Source: Thuidium tamariscinum | Taxonomy: Eukaryota > Streptophyta > Bryopsida > Hypnales > Thuidiaceae | Assembly (NCBI GenBank): GCA_947034885.2 | Contig: OX344752.2 | Coordinates: 7,564,001-7,628,000, forward strand | Direction: 5' to 3' | Length of the DNA stretch: 64,000 nucleotides | Shown: one piece after another, positions 27,190 through 40,890 of the stretch | Layout: every line of letters begins with the position of its first letter | Position numbering within the stretch: position 1 is the stretch's first letter | Translations under genes and position numbers: made by a program | The notes under the pieces: model-generated | Told to the model about the DNA's origin: nothing | Databases searched by the model: none | The model's input: the letters and a program-made list of their open reading frames with translations, nothing else

Positions 27190-27462
27190 AGGTAGGTACA
27201 CCCAAAAGCGCCACTTTCTCATACTGAGCCTAGTTCCTGCTATTAATGAGTTCAAATTTTTATGTAGTCTTGTTGGCAAGTGAAAGCATGTTCCAACGCA
27301 CCAAAGAACACAGGATTTGGATACCATATGCAAAAGTTATTAATAGCCAAAGTTTGTTTCTGAAAGCGCCATCTATAGTCTGTGAACATGACTGATTTCG
27401 GAAATGTATGTGCACTGTAGATGGCGCTTTTAGGAACATGGCGCTTTTGGGTGTACCCACCT
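27190..27462. mobile_element. TA-3 MITE
   Basis: 273 bp, TA at 27188..27189 and 27463..27464. Left AGGTAGGTACACCCAAAAGC and right inverse AGGTGGGTACACCCAAAAGC, continuing GCCA on both sides. A second inverted pair (aagcgccatcta / tagatggcgctt) lies near the right end. Termini resemble those of TA-1 and TA-2. A reversed fragment is at 28860..28971. Confidence 0.8.
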
Positions 27463-27708
27463 TACCTTTCTTTTATGTGCCTTACTCATTACATTGAGCC
27501 TCCACTTGTCTACTTAGCTATTGGTGAAGTATTGTTGGATGTGGAATATTTCACACTATCTACAATAGAGCCAAGGCAATGGCAATGCATACTTTTGAAT
27601 GTCATGTATAGTTCATCCTTTATGTGATAATTGTATTACAATATTTAAAGTATATAATACAAATTAAAATGCCCTAATCAATAGAAATGTGTCTAGTCCT
27701 TTGGTGGA

Positions 27709-27911
27709 CACTACAAGAGAATGGGGTCTTTTAAGTAGTGTCCTGGACATCATATCTTTTAAGTAATGTCTTTTAATGCGTCTTTTAAGCAAAATTTTAC
27801 TAAAAAGACAGTCTTTTTAGTAAAATTTTGCTTAAAAGACGCATTAAAAGACATTACTTAAAAGACATGATGTCTAGGACACTACTTAAAAGACCCCATT
27901 CTCTTGTAGTG
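27709..27911. mobile_element. CACTA-type palindromic MITE, copy 2
   Basis: 203 bp, exactly the length of copy 1 at 25671..25873. Starts CACTACAAGAGAATGGGG and ends with the inverse. Flanked by GGA at 27706..27708 and GGA at 27912..27914, a 3 bp duplication as expected for CACTA elements. Perfect flanks indicate a fairly recent insertion. Confidence 0.85.
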
Positions 27912-27914
27912 GGA

Positions 27915-28859
27915 GAGGGAGAAGCTTTTGCCTCTTCAAGTGCAAAAGACTTAGAATTGAAAAAGTACATTGAATCAAACCTTTAAGGATGAGAGGGGTT
28001 TGAAAAACCTAGATGTTGTTTTCTTCACTAGTTTTTTAAGAAGCATAAATTTTCTTCATTTGTATTTATTATTTGTATGGAATAATTTTGATGATTACCC
28101 CTTTCAAAAAGAAAGAAGGCTTGCATAGTTTTTCTATGAAAAAAAATATCAAGGAATTGATCAATTTTTGGAAAAATCCTACCACCAATAAGATTGATGA
28201 AACATATTTAATTAGGTGGTACTTTGTACAATCACATCCAATTCATTTACAAATTGCCAATTTGAAGCCTTCCAATTTTTATTGCATAGTATAGAGAATA
28301 TTGGAATTTCTTTTTTCTTTCTTTGTATCCTTGTGCAATTTCAATCAAGCATGTCTAATTTCAATTTCTAGTTAACTTTTGAAATCCATTTTCATGTTTT
28401 TACATAATATTTTATCAAAAAAAATTATTAATGAATTTTTTTATTGCATAAATATGTAGGAAACATCTACATGTACATCTATCATATTAAGAAACATCCC
28501 ATTAAGTAATAAAATTATAGTCTAGGAAGAGGTTTAATGTAAGGCATTGTATGACCAAACTTTGAGAAATAGATACCTTAATATTTTAACTAGATTTTGC
28601 TATTAAATCCTCACACTATAGCTAATTATGTACATTTGAGAATGATGGTACATGATTAGTGGCTTGCCAAAATCTAATTACAACAAAAAGATATCTAACT
28701 ACTTTCCAAAATTAGGACATTGTCTCCAAAATCTCTATTAATATAGGAAATTGTAAGACCTTTTTGGAAGATGCTTGTTGAAATAGAGATGTGTGCATAG
28801 AAGTTCACTACATATCCATGCAATCAAAGTAAGAAAAATCAATGCTATGTTTTTTGGTG
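27915..28859. other. No feature recognised
   Basis: AT-rich intergenic DNA. A 73-codon open frame near 28073 has a lysine/asparagine-rich translation expected from AT-rich DNA and no family resemblance. Confidence 0.4.
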
Positions 28860-28971
28860 CATTGGAACGTGTTTTCACTTGCTAAGAAGACTATATGAAA
28901 ATTTGATTAGACCAGTAATAGTTACTAGACACAATACCAAAAAGTGGCACTTTTAGGTGTACCCACCTTAT
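28860..28971 (-). repeat. TA-3 MITE fragment
   Basis: Ends GGTGTACCCACCT before TA, and 'gcattggaacgtgttttcac' is the inverse of the TA-3 interior near 27280. The other end is lost. Confidence 0.5.
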
Positions 28972-29093
28972 GTATCACCATTATTTTGATGTATGTTTTT
29001 TTTCACATCATTATGAGGTGTAAAAATAATATGTGGAATTGAGCTGACTTGTCCAAGAGATTGGGTCAAAAAAAAATTTAAAACTATAAACTA

Positions 29094-29481
29094 AGGGAGA
29101 TATACCCATTCCCAAACGTGTCCCTTGCAGTGGACTGTAGATTCACCCAATTGTGTCAATAGTATTCCCTTAATGTGTTTGCCACATGCTTGATTTTAAT
29201 TGGATGACGCATTTCAAGGACACATATTAGTATCTGATTGGCTCACTGTTGATTTTAGCAAGGTAAGTTTAGTTTTGGATGCACTTGTTGTACAGTTTCA
29301 ATGGTCTAGGGAGCCAATACTTTGAAAAATAAGAGAAATTACATACAACATCTGAAAAATCTAATTTAAAAAAATATATTCATAATTTTCACTTGCTAAT
29401 ACTAGAAAATATCATTCTTAGAAAAAGCTACATCCAACTATGTTGAAGTCCTTAATAGGATGGTTTTTGGTACTTCCACTG
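29094..29481 (+). mobile_element. TA-1 family MITE, copy E
   Basis: 388 bp, TA at 29092..29093 and 29482..29483. Starts AGGGAGATATACCCATTC and ends TTTTTGGTACTTCCACTG. Non-coding. Confidence 0.78.
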
Positions 29482-29544
29482 TATACAGTTATTTAACTTA
29501 GTTTCCTACACGGTTCTTGGAGATCCCACAGCCTCTCAAGGTTA

Positions 29545-29944
29545 GAGCATCCCTACTCCAGCGCAAGATAGGACACAAACTGGGCATATGGTCGGGCCGG
29601 GGGCGCAAGAAATTCCCCACCGCACGCAAAATAAGACTTGGGAAACGGCCAGCCATGGTGGAATTTTCCGTGTACACGGCAAAATACAGTGCACCCGGCT
29701 TGGCTCAAGTCAACTTAAGATGGCTTTCTTTTTGTATTGTTTCCTTGTTCCGAGGTGCTTTACAATTAAGAAAACACATGGATCCCAAGTGAAAGTGCCT
29801 CAATTTCCGGAGAAAATCATGTTGGTGAACTTGTTCCTGTGTTTGGGGTGGGGGGATTTTTTTTTCTTGGGCCTAGCCAAGCTTTTGGCCATGTCAAGTG
29901 GTCCTTGGCTAGGCCACTTTCCCGAGTGAGGAGTGGGGATGCTC
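29545..29944. mobile_element. Harbinger-like MITE, copy 2
   Basis: 400 bp, TTA at 29542..29544 and 29945..29947. Termini GAGCATCCCTACTCC and, inverted, GAGCATCCCCACTCC. The interior (gggccggggg, 'cccaccgcacgcaaaat', 'acacggcaaaatacagtg') matches 15728..16200. The 91- and 113-codon open frames inside are products of its GC-rich sequence, not genes. Confidence 0.8.
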
Positions 29945-30015
29945 TTACACTGAGCCTTGCTCATACTGTTGCGCAATTGCCCCTTGATAGCCCAATACTC
30001 CTACATTCTTGTTAA

Positions 30016-30742
30016 CCCCTAAGCGGCGCTAGTGCCATTTTTTAGCGTTCGGATGACTTCGCAGGGGTAGGGGTAGAAAAAAACCTGAACACTAGTTTTT
30101 TCATTCACTTTTTTTTAATGACCTTTCACATTGAGTTGTAAAGAGTCTCCAATTGATTTTTTAGTCTAACTATTGTTTGTTTTCATTTACTTCAGAACTA
30201 ATTAGAGAAAACGGATGGCAAAATTTGCCATTTTAGTGTATTTTAAGAAATTGATTGAATCTGAAATTTGTCCTTGAAAATGACATTTTTTGAGTTTGAG
30301 CCCAACTAATGAAATGAAGTTCCTCTACTCTAGTTTCTACTCCAATTGAAATTTTGGAAAAATTCGTAAAATTGAATATTTTATTGCATTTAAACTTTGG
30401 TTGCATTTTTAATGTCCATTGCATCCTATTTATATAAGTACATGGAAATTGAGTTTCCACTATGATGTTTGTCACTATAATGTACACACATAGTAAATTT
30501 TTCAGATTTTTTGAGATAATTTTCTATTTGATATGATTTTTTCTTCACTTTTTCTTCAAAATGTTTCCTAAAAATCAATTTTCCTCAAAAAAATCTAAAC
30601 TTTTTGTGGACTATAGAAGACATGTACTTTCATCTCTGAAATTAAAAAAAAATTTCAAACATATTTGCTTCCAAAATGGTAACAAACTGAGTGATGGGCA
30701 AGGAGGCTTTAAACCAGTGGTGATAGGTCCGTCCTTTAAGGG
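30016..30742. mobile_element. piggyBac-type element pB-3, copy 1
   Basis: 727 bp between TTAA at 30012..30015 and TTAA at 30743..30746. Left CCCCTAAGCGGCGCTAG, right GTCCGTCCTTTAAGGG. A near-identical layout is at 44115..44839 (725 bp); a deleted form is at 53144..53508, a start is at 63830, and a relic is at 1050..1485. Termini pair only over CCC(C)TWA. No protein is encoded. Confidence 0.75.
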
Positions 30743-30894
30743 TTAAATTCTCCAAAAATTGCTAACAGTTGATCATTTCTTATTAGATTACCCTTAATAA
30801 GATCAAGTATTCAATGAAAAAAATCATTCAAGGTCTCTTTGTCACTCACATTCTATTAGTGAGGTTCATATATTTCAAATTTTCAACAAAAGTA

Positions 30895-31290
30895 AAGAAG
30901 AAACACCCATTCTTGTCCATGTACCTTGCAATGGACTGTAGAGTTACTCAAATATGTCCCTAGAGTGCAATTAATGTATTTGCCACATGTGTGATTGTAA
31001 TTTGTTGACACAATTGAAGGACACATAGGAAAATTTAGTTGGCTGAGTGCTGATTTGCTGATTTTTGTAGGGTTTAGTTTTGGATGCATCTATTGCATAC
31101 TTTTAGTGGTCTAGGGAGCCATCACTTAAAAAAAACATAGAAATTAGATGTACAATGTCTGAAAATTCTATTTCTTTTTTTTGAATATTCATGATTTTCA
31201 CTTGCTAATACTAGAAAAAGATCACTTAAAGAAAAAGATGCCTCCAACTATGCTGAATTCCTTATTTGGACGTTTTGGGGTGCTCTACCG
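30895..31290 (+). mobile_element. TA-1 family MITE, copy F
   Basis: 396 bp, TA at 30893..30894 and 31291..31292. Starts AAGAAGAAACACCCATTC and ends GTTTTGGGGTGCTCTACCG. Internally somewhat diverged (gtccatgtaccttgcaatg). Confidence 0.72.
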
Positions 31291-31474
31291 TAGATGCATA
31301 CAAGAGCCACTTTGGTGGCCATGTGATCTTTTTGGAGGTATGTGTAACTATTTTTTTCATTTAAAAAAGAAAGTGACAAGGTGGCAATAATAACTATTAT
31401 AGTGGTGCTATGAATTTCAACATTCATCCATATCCATTTATAGTATGTATCCATAGTTTTGATTTCATCTTGAA

Positions 31475-31970
31475 TTTCTAAGCATCTCCAGAATTGACAA
31501 TCTTAAAAAATTCATCATAAAGTACTATTGGGAGGAATAATTTGGAACTGAGATGCAAATGAAAGTTTTAGAATTAGAGCTTTAGATTCTATTCATATGG
31601 TTAGTTTCACCAATGCTATCACCAATATTATTCTATAAATTTTGAAAGGAAAAATTCAAAATTTCTTCAAAATTCAATTACATGCAAAATATTGTCATTG
31701 TTTTAGTAAATCTTGTTGGAATGGATCATTTGAAATGAGGATCTCTTGACACCATGATTTTTTGAAATTTTTGCGTTCTTAGATTTTGACTATAACCTCA
31801 TTTTGGCAATTCCAAGTTTGAACTAGAGTCAATGCACACCAAATACTAAACGGACTTCTACATTTGTAATTTTAGAAAAATATGTGTTCTATTAACACCA
31901 AATCTAACCCTTGGATAGAATCATAACACCATAAATTATCTAAATAAATTTGGATAACTTTCATCCAAGC
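31475..31970 (+). repeat. Dispersed repeat R5, copy 2
   Basis: Matches 22741..23215 along its length (catctccagaattgacaat, 'gttggaatggatcatttga', 'ggcaattccaagtttgaact'). As with copy 1, it lies a short way downstream of a TA-1 element. Confidence 0.6.
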
Positions 31971-32229
31971 TGTAATGAGGAAGAAATCTCATTTTCAATC
32001 TGCACATTGTCTAGAAATTGGATCTTGAAGCTCTCTAGGGTTAATCTGGCAATTTCATCCTTAATCTAATGATTTCATCCAAATTTTTCTTTTAGTTGAA
32101 CCGAGGGCCTGATGTAATTATGGGATCTCCAGGAAAGGCTTACACTCTTGACAGAGAGAACTTCAGCGTTCTTCCAGGGAACATCTGCGCTCTCGAAGGC
32201 CAACGGCAAGTCAGACTCTGTTACTGGCA

Positions 32230-34600
32230 AACATGTATCAGCCATAGGATACTGGCTTTCATGGCGACGTTGATCAGCATGAAACATGTGGCCAAAGACC
32301 TTTGAAATCCTTGGTATTCAAATCCTTTGTTCATCGTTGTCATCGCTCGTAGGCATTGTTGAGGTGAAAATTATGCATGCTAAGAATCTGTTGAAGAAGG
32401 ATTTAAGGTAGATTGATCTACCCATTACTAACACATGCCCCATCCAATCTTATTTGTTTGGTGATTTGGTGCAAAATTGTACCTAATTTTTTGGCTTGGC
32501 ACCAAGCCTGTAGAAAAAAATAGTGAAATTTTGGATGAAATTGTCAATAAATTTCAAACTTTCTTAAGTATTGGATGAAATTGTCAAATAATGGATGAAA
32601 ATAGAATGATAGACATGTGTTATGCAATAATATGATATTTTCTATCCAATATATGAATGATTGTTGAGATTTAGAACTTGACAATAAAATGAAAGATGGC
32701 CACTTTGGCACTTTATAAGAAATGAAAAAAAAACCCACTGGTCCCATCAACAATAAATGGGGTGCCTTAGCTATTTCCAATCAAGATTGGAATTGGAATG
32801 GAATGGATTTCCATTTTCTCCTTGAAATGCATGTCTTTGTAACTTTTTCAAGGTTTGAACCAATAAGTTAATGACACATAGTGAGCACAAAAGTAGGAAG
32901 CAATGAATGGGATAGTAATTCTTGAATGATTGGAATTGGATGACTCTAGATGTTGGTAATGGGTCAAGCCTAACTTTTGTCTTTCAAAATTCATAAAAAT
33001 TTCAATTCAAGGGATAAAATTACAAAAAAATTTACAATCCCCATTGTATCTACACTTCTCAAAATATTTGCTTTGCCTTGCACTATCCTAAATCATGTCC
33101 AGATGTACTTATTTTATCAGTTATGGGTACATGTACCTTACTAGGCTAAGCTGATCCGTGTGTGAAGATTCCGTTAGTAAAGACTGTTTTGGCCAAGACA
33201 ACGACGACGAAGATGAGCACCTTGAACCCCGTGTGGAATGAGACTTTTAAGCTTCCGGTTCAGGATCCGAAGTCACAGTCACTGGAGCTGGATTTTTGAC
33301 TGGGAAAAGGTACGAGCATGAAGGATTTTATTCTCATGCGTGGATTGCGTGCTGATTGTTCTATTTTCACTGTCTTGTTACAGGCCTATGATGAAGGAGA
33401 TTGTATGATCGATCACGATAGTCTACGTTTGAAAAGGCTGGCCTGTAGTTTCTCTTGCGGATCTTTCATGTACTCTGCGCTATGTTTTTAACCTTGTGTA
33501 GAACTTAGTTTGTACAACTGTGCTTTGAGAGAATCATTGAACTTCTTTGGTCAACTGAGCATGCCCATCGTTTGGTTATATTAGGACGCTACCAGCTAGG
33601 TTAACCTCAATGAGAACTTACCATTGACTCATATGTCAGGTTGGATCCCATGAGAAGACGGCTATGCAAATAGCACCGTTGAAAGAATTGATGGCGGCTG
33701 AGCCTAAACTTTACACTGTAAATCTGGTGAATTGAAGAATATGGATCCTACGCCAAGAACATGGCCACAGGACGCCCAGAAGCGTAGCGAGCTTACGTTC
33801 GAATCATCTTTCAAGCCTTTCAAGAAAGCTGAGTTTTATTCTTTTCTTGTGATAGTTGGGAGGCGGACCAGTGCCGAATTTTGTGTTATCAAGATGTCTG
33901 AGAATTGTGTTGAGATCTGCGTGCATTGGGGATTCGTGTCCAAAGCTTGCTTTCATTGGCTTCAGGAGAATAATGTCAGCTCCGTAGAGGAAATCAAATA
34001 GAAGGCACTCGATCAAAGGGCCCCAGAGGGAAAATCTCCAAACGGAGGCTTGTTATCTGTTAATATTCCTAGCTTAATTTCAGCTAGGAAGTGGAAGGCA
34101 AACATCATACCCACCCGTATGTTGAAGTACATTTCCGTGGGGAGAAGCAAGAATTAAACCCAGGTGAGTTTCTAATCGGAATACTCTCTCCCATCTCGAT
34201 CGGAAAGGCTCTTGTCTCTGTTCCGAGCGTCCTGTGGCCATGTTCTTGTCCGGGGTTCTTGTGACCCCGCCCTCAACTGATCGTACATCGTTTGGCCGGC
34301 ATTTCAGGTAATCGAGAAGAACAGAGACTGACCCAAGGTGGGATAGGGACTAGGGAGTTCAGTTGGCAGTTGGAAGATACCCCGCAAATGTTCGCCTGCG
34401 CGTCGAGGTCCACAACAAACGTTCCAGCGTCAACATGGTGCTTCCACAGGTATTCCCTGTCGCTCCCTGACCTCTTCTATCTGCCTGGCTAGCAGGGTAC
34501 CAAGAAAATTGTTGACATAGCTTGATTTGTAACTAGTTAGGGTGCTGCTAGCAAGAGGGTCGATGACATCGACAAGCTCCACTGTCAAAAATATGATTGA
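32230..34600 (+). pseudogene. Plant synaptotagmin (SMP-C2A-C2B) pseudogene
   Basis: Remnant of a plant synaptotagmin, a membrane-contact tether with an SMP lipid-transfer domain and two C2 domains. The SMP end shows NMWPKTFEIL (32283..32312). C2A starts GIVEVKIMHAKNLLKKDL (32353..32405), is broken by a transposon, and resumes ADPCVKIP..TLNPVWNETFKLPVQDPKSQ (33141..33309). Then come VGSHEKTAMQIAPLKEL (33640 on), RAPEGKSPNGGLLSVNI and EVEGKHHTHPYVEVHFRGEK (33966..34163), and LRVEVHNKRSSVNMVLPQ (to 34449). A final KRVDDIDKLH near 34555 is tentative. Many splice sites remain. Defects: stop before ADP, frameshifts near DFDWEK and before KNMDP, stops and shifts in C2B, and no N-terminal half in the window. 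Not functional. Family assignment rests on recognised motifs. Confidence 0.8.
32406..33137. mobile_element. TA-2 family MITE inside a synaptotagmin exon
   Basis: Left AGGTAGATTGATCTACCCAT, right inverse AGGTACATGTACCCATAAC, with TTA at 32403..32405 and 33138..33140. 732 bp, longer than the ~420 bp copies because about 350 bp (32430..32780) related to the repeat at 1..215 is included. Removing the element and one TTA joins codons GAT TTA CTA GGC in frame, so it landed in coding sequence of C2A. Confidence 0.75.
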
Positions 34601-34910
34601 ATAAGCCGTACAATTCATGATCGGTTTTTGGGTTGGAGGGATATTCCCTTTTCTCTTATATTGTGATGTTCAATCATTTAATTTTTGACTATATTGTGTA
34701 TGAAGGAATCTTTCAAGGCTCACTCGCAGCTTTAGCTGTATTTGTTGATCTAGCCACACATCGAGAGCATTACCAGCTGGGGTGCTAGGGTTGTGCAAAG
34801 GTTGTACTCGATTAGGAGTGATCTGGTTGATAAGTTTTCCTGGTGGTCGGATTAAATAGGAATTTGTGCATTGTTTGAATCCTTGTGTCAATGTACAGTA
34901 CAAATGAATT
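34601..34910. other. Downstream flank of synaptotagmin relic
   Basis: Composition is closer to genic than the repeats around it and may include the old 3' UTR of the synaptotagmin. No gene or element is recognised. Confidence 0.3.
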
Positions 34911-34914
34911 TTAA

Positions 34915-35420
34915 CCCCTCATTGTCCAAGGCTTTTTTTGAACTTCTAGGAATTTGCTTTCAATTGAACAAAATGTCAACATTTTGATAAGTTTTATCAA
35001 TTAAAAAAAAGAAGTAATTGTTCAATATCAAACTAGACATGTTAGAGATCATTTGGGAAAAGAAAATATAACAATATCACTTAAGGATTGAAAGATTATA
35101 ATGTTTGATCATGAAGGTGTTAAAAATTGTATAAGTCATTTGAAGTCTTTCAAATTTTGATCTTCTTTGCACATGTCAGATCTAAAAAGTAAATCTCCAA
35201 AAAAATATTAGGGTAAAGAAACTAACGTGCTTATATGGCATAATTCCAATCAATTTATGATTTTTCAAAATTTACTCAACAAATATTTTATATGAATTAC
35301 TAATGTGATTTTTTTGCAAGACCTAGTGTACTTGCAGCTCATTTTTGTAGGGCTCTCCATATAGAGTGGCTCATCAAACCTTGATGGCCTTATGGAGAGT
35401 CTAAACTTTCTCTAATGCCC
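34915..35420 (-). mobile_element. pB-1 family fragment
   Basis: TTAA at 34911..34914 followed by CCCCTCATTGTCC. The interior is the inverse of 20830..21285 (tcaaactagacatgttagag, 'gattataatgtttgatcatg'). The second terminus with TTAA is missing. Confidence 0.6.
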
Positions 35421-35881
35421 AACTTTACCTTCTAGAATACTTTCTGGAATACTGGCATACGCCCAATTATAGCCAGTCCGCTCGGAAAACACGTTATACT
35501 CAAAAACAATAGTACTCCTTTCCGGATTTATAAACTATATAAAGTTTCACATCAATTACATGCAGCGAAAGTAGAGAAATTCACAAGCATGAGGATTTGA
35601 GCTTATCGCCAACTGACAAGAAAGCACGAGCTCCAGCAACTGACGTCAAGGCCAGCTAGAAAAACACTTAGAAAACACTAATAAGCTTAACTTCGGACGT
35701 GTATGGTGGAAGTCCGAGCTACTCGATCATACATTCGCTCCGAGCAATGCATGAGTCACGCAATTTCACTGAAGGCGTTAACGTTTCCCCCTCCAACTGG
35801 TGCAATTAGCCGTGTACCCACGAAGCGGCCTGCAAATTAATTAAACCGGTTGCGATCCCCCTGTCCTGGGATTTTGCCGCG

Positions 35882-38300
<2,419 letters not shown>

Positions 38301-38389
38301 AGCTCGCTTCGCTCGAGTAACGAAACCTTCGCCTGCAGCAGAGATGAATTGGAGTCCACTTCGTACCAGACTACCAGCCGAGGCTCTTC

Positions 38390-38397
38390 ATTTAATA
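38390..38397 (-). promoter_or_regulatory. TATA-like box of Prx-3
   Basis: TATTAAA on the - strand about 95 bp before the start codon, in the same conserved context (tcatttaatacccg on the + strand) as in Prx-2. Confidence 0.45.
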
Positions 38398-38913
38398 CCC
38401 GGGAGCCCTGAGTTCTTAATTGTATCAATTTGCAGCTGGATGGTGTTTGTTCTTGTTGATTACTACTAAGAGATCCCGTGGCAGGCACGTGCAGCCAGAT
38501 TAAACAGACACTCGCAAATTTATTTTATTTATTTTTAAACCAATGAAGCAGATTTCTAAGAGACGCCGTTCCTTTGCAATTGCTTTGTGGTAGGGTACTA
38601 GTGACTACTGTACGTACGTACGGAGCGTGGAAAATGCGTGCCAAGTCGCCTCTGAAGTCACAACATCATATCGTTAGTTATATAATAAGTGATCAATTTG
38701 CAGCTCCTGTCAACTCCACATGGAATTTCGGGATTCTTGCTGTAATGGATCGGCAACATTTTGGCAGGTTGGAGATTGAAAATTCAGAGTAACTGCTGTC
38801 CATGGTACTGCACCCCGCCCGACTTGGCAACTGAGATTGCTTGTAATTCAGGTCGAGCTAAGTTAGTGAGCTACAGAACTTGGAGTAACTTGCATACAGT
38901 GAGTTTGTGCATA

Positions 38914-39908
38914 TGTACAGTCAGGTCCAGCTCAATTACAAATTTTTGCAGTCACAGTTAAAGAAAATTTCACTACAGCCAACTTTGACACCCTCTCAAG
39001 GGCTGAAAAATTAGTTTTTTACTATGAAATTTTTTGTACAAGATCATTTCTAAGTTGGTAACATATGTGGAAAATTTCAAGGCCAAAAGATTCACCCAAA
39101 AAAAGATATGCAAAATCTATCAACATGTGTAGTTGTAAGCTTTCACTGCTGTCAACTTTGCCAATGTCTCAAGGATTGAAAACTTTTTCTTTTGGCATGA
39201 AATTTTTGGAATGAAATCATCTCCATGTTGATTATATGTGTGGAAAATTTCAAGGCCAAAAGATTCACCGAAAAAAAGATATTCAAAATCTACTAACATG
39301 TGTAGTTAAGAAAAAACTTTCACTACTACCAACTTTGACACCCTCCCAAAAATTGAAAAAAAAAGTTTTGGCCATGAAAATTTTTTCATGAGATCATCTT
39401 TGTGTTGATAACATGTAAGATAAATTTTGAGTTCAAAAGATTCACACAAAAAATATATTTGAAATCTACCAATATGTACATCGAAGTTGGCAATAGTGAA
39501 ATTGTCCCTTATATTGACACATGGTAGTAGATTTCGAATATCTTTTTTGGAATAAATTTTTTGAACCTGAAATTTAAGACACATATAATTAACATAGAGG
39601 TGATCTCATGACCAAAATTTCATGGCCAAATTTTTTTTTTTCAATTTTTGGGAGGGTGTCAAAGTTGATAGTAGTGAAGTTTTTTTCTTAACTACACATG
39701 TTAGTAGATTCTAAATATTTTTTTTTGGTAAATTTTTTGACCTTGAAATTTGTCACATGTGTTATTAACATAGAGAGGATCTTGTGAAAAAAATTTCATG
39801 TTAAAAAAATAATTTTTCAGCCCTTGGGAGGGCGTCAAAATTGGCAGCAGTGAAGTTTTGTTCCCTGTGTATGCAAGAATTCGTAATTGAGCTGGACCTG
39901 ACTGTACA
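38914..39908. repeat. Foldback with iterated ~170 bp units
   Basis: 995 bp. Outer ends TGTACAGTCAGGTCCAGCTC and its inverse, followed by AATTACAAATT/AATTCGTAATT. Each arm is made of tandem units that repeat 'tttcacta..gccaactttg.cacc', 'atgaaattttt', and 'aatttcaaggccaaaagattcac': about three on the left (38960, 39145, 39310) and two to three in inverse on the right. No protein. Lies about 0.6 kb upstream of Prx-3 and just outside the duplicated block. No clear target duplication. Confidence 0.75.
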
Positions 39909-39934
39909 GGTAACTACCGGGGTTTTTTGCTTTA

Positions 39935-40545
39935 TTAAATTTCCTACTAATCCCCGGGGAAGGCTCCACCCTTGGCAGGGGGATTCAGATTGTAACTTAC
40001 TGGAGGACTTGACTGTCTGGTGAGGTCCCCGCCAGGCCATGTGTGGCATGGCTTGTGGTCTGTAACTGGTTCTTTTGCAATGAAATTCTGTTTCATTTGA
40101 GTCAAACTAGAGAGAGAAAAAAATTGTAGTTGTATGATAGTGGAGGACACAAACACGGCATCATCTTTTTCATGGGCTCCGTTATGGCACATGCCACTAG
40201 AGGACGTGTACAAAATAGTAAATTTAATTGCTACTAATTGTTATTTTAAAGCACATGGGATTGTTTTTGACACAATGATAACATTATTAATTGCATGAAT
40301 TGTACTACTGTATGTGAGCTTGGGATAAGGCCTTGGTTTAAACTGGACGACAATAACACGCCATCCTTTTCATGACTCACTATGTGTACTTGTCATTCCT
40401 ACTGTTGCCCACATGGCAAGGGCCAAATTTTTTTTTCTATGAATCATGATGCCAATAGTCTACATTATCTATTTGGTACAATTTTCTTGGAATCAGTGAC
40501 AAATTTCGGCACTTGGTGGCATTGTTTTTATGTAGAAAAGTCAAA
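39935..40545 (+). repeat. Dispersed repeat R8, longest copy
   Basis: Contains the segments seen at 22545..22740 and 25035..25455 in one order (ggggaaggctcca, gaggacacaaaca, tgctactaattgtta, gagcttgggat, cacatggcaagggcc, cagtgacaaattt). A retroposon tail is inserted at about 39995..40125. Class unknown. Confidence 0.55.
39995..40125 (+). mobile_element. Retroposon 3' end within R8
   Basis: Body with 'ggtccccgccaggccatg', then gcaatgaaattctgtttcat and an A-rich tail. 'GGAGGAC' occurs before and after and could be the target duplication. The R8 copy at 22545 lacks this segment. Confidence 0.45.
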
Positions 40546-40584
40546 ATTGCTTTAAAGTGATTATATATTCTACTACTTGTGAGA

Positions 40585-40665
40585 TTCATTAGACATGAGA
40601 AAAAATTTGAGGCCAGTAGAGGGTCCCTTCGACTATAGTGAAATGTGCAACTACAGAGAATTAAA

Positions 40666-40735
<70 letters not shown>

Positions 40736-40890
40736 CATTCTTAATCCAAAATTTGACAGGGTATATGAATTGACTACTCACCTTACAAATTCTCTGATTG
40801 CTTTTTGGTCTGGTTTTTCTTCTAATTGCACATTTCATTGTAGTTGAAGGAGCCCTCTATTGGCTTTAGATTTTCTCTCATGAAGGAAAG
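40585..40890. repeat. Inverted repeat with (AT)n at its centre
   Basis: Left arm (tagagggtcccttcgactat, then agtgaaatgtgcaactacag) is the inverse of the right arm (gaaggagccctcta, cattgtagttg, tgcacatttcat). The centre holds an (AT)n run of about 60 bp at 40671..40732. The whole would fold into one long hairpin. Probably an old MITE whose loop expanded as a microsatellite. Confidence 0.65.

Noticed and set aside
29517..29929. Open frames of 91 and 113 codons
   Set aside because: They lie inside the GC-rich Harbinger-like MITE bounded by TTA and GAGCATCC termini; no protein family resemblance.
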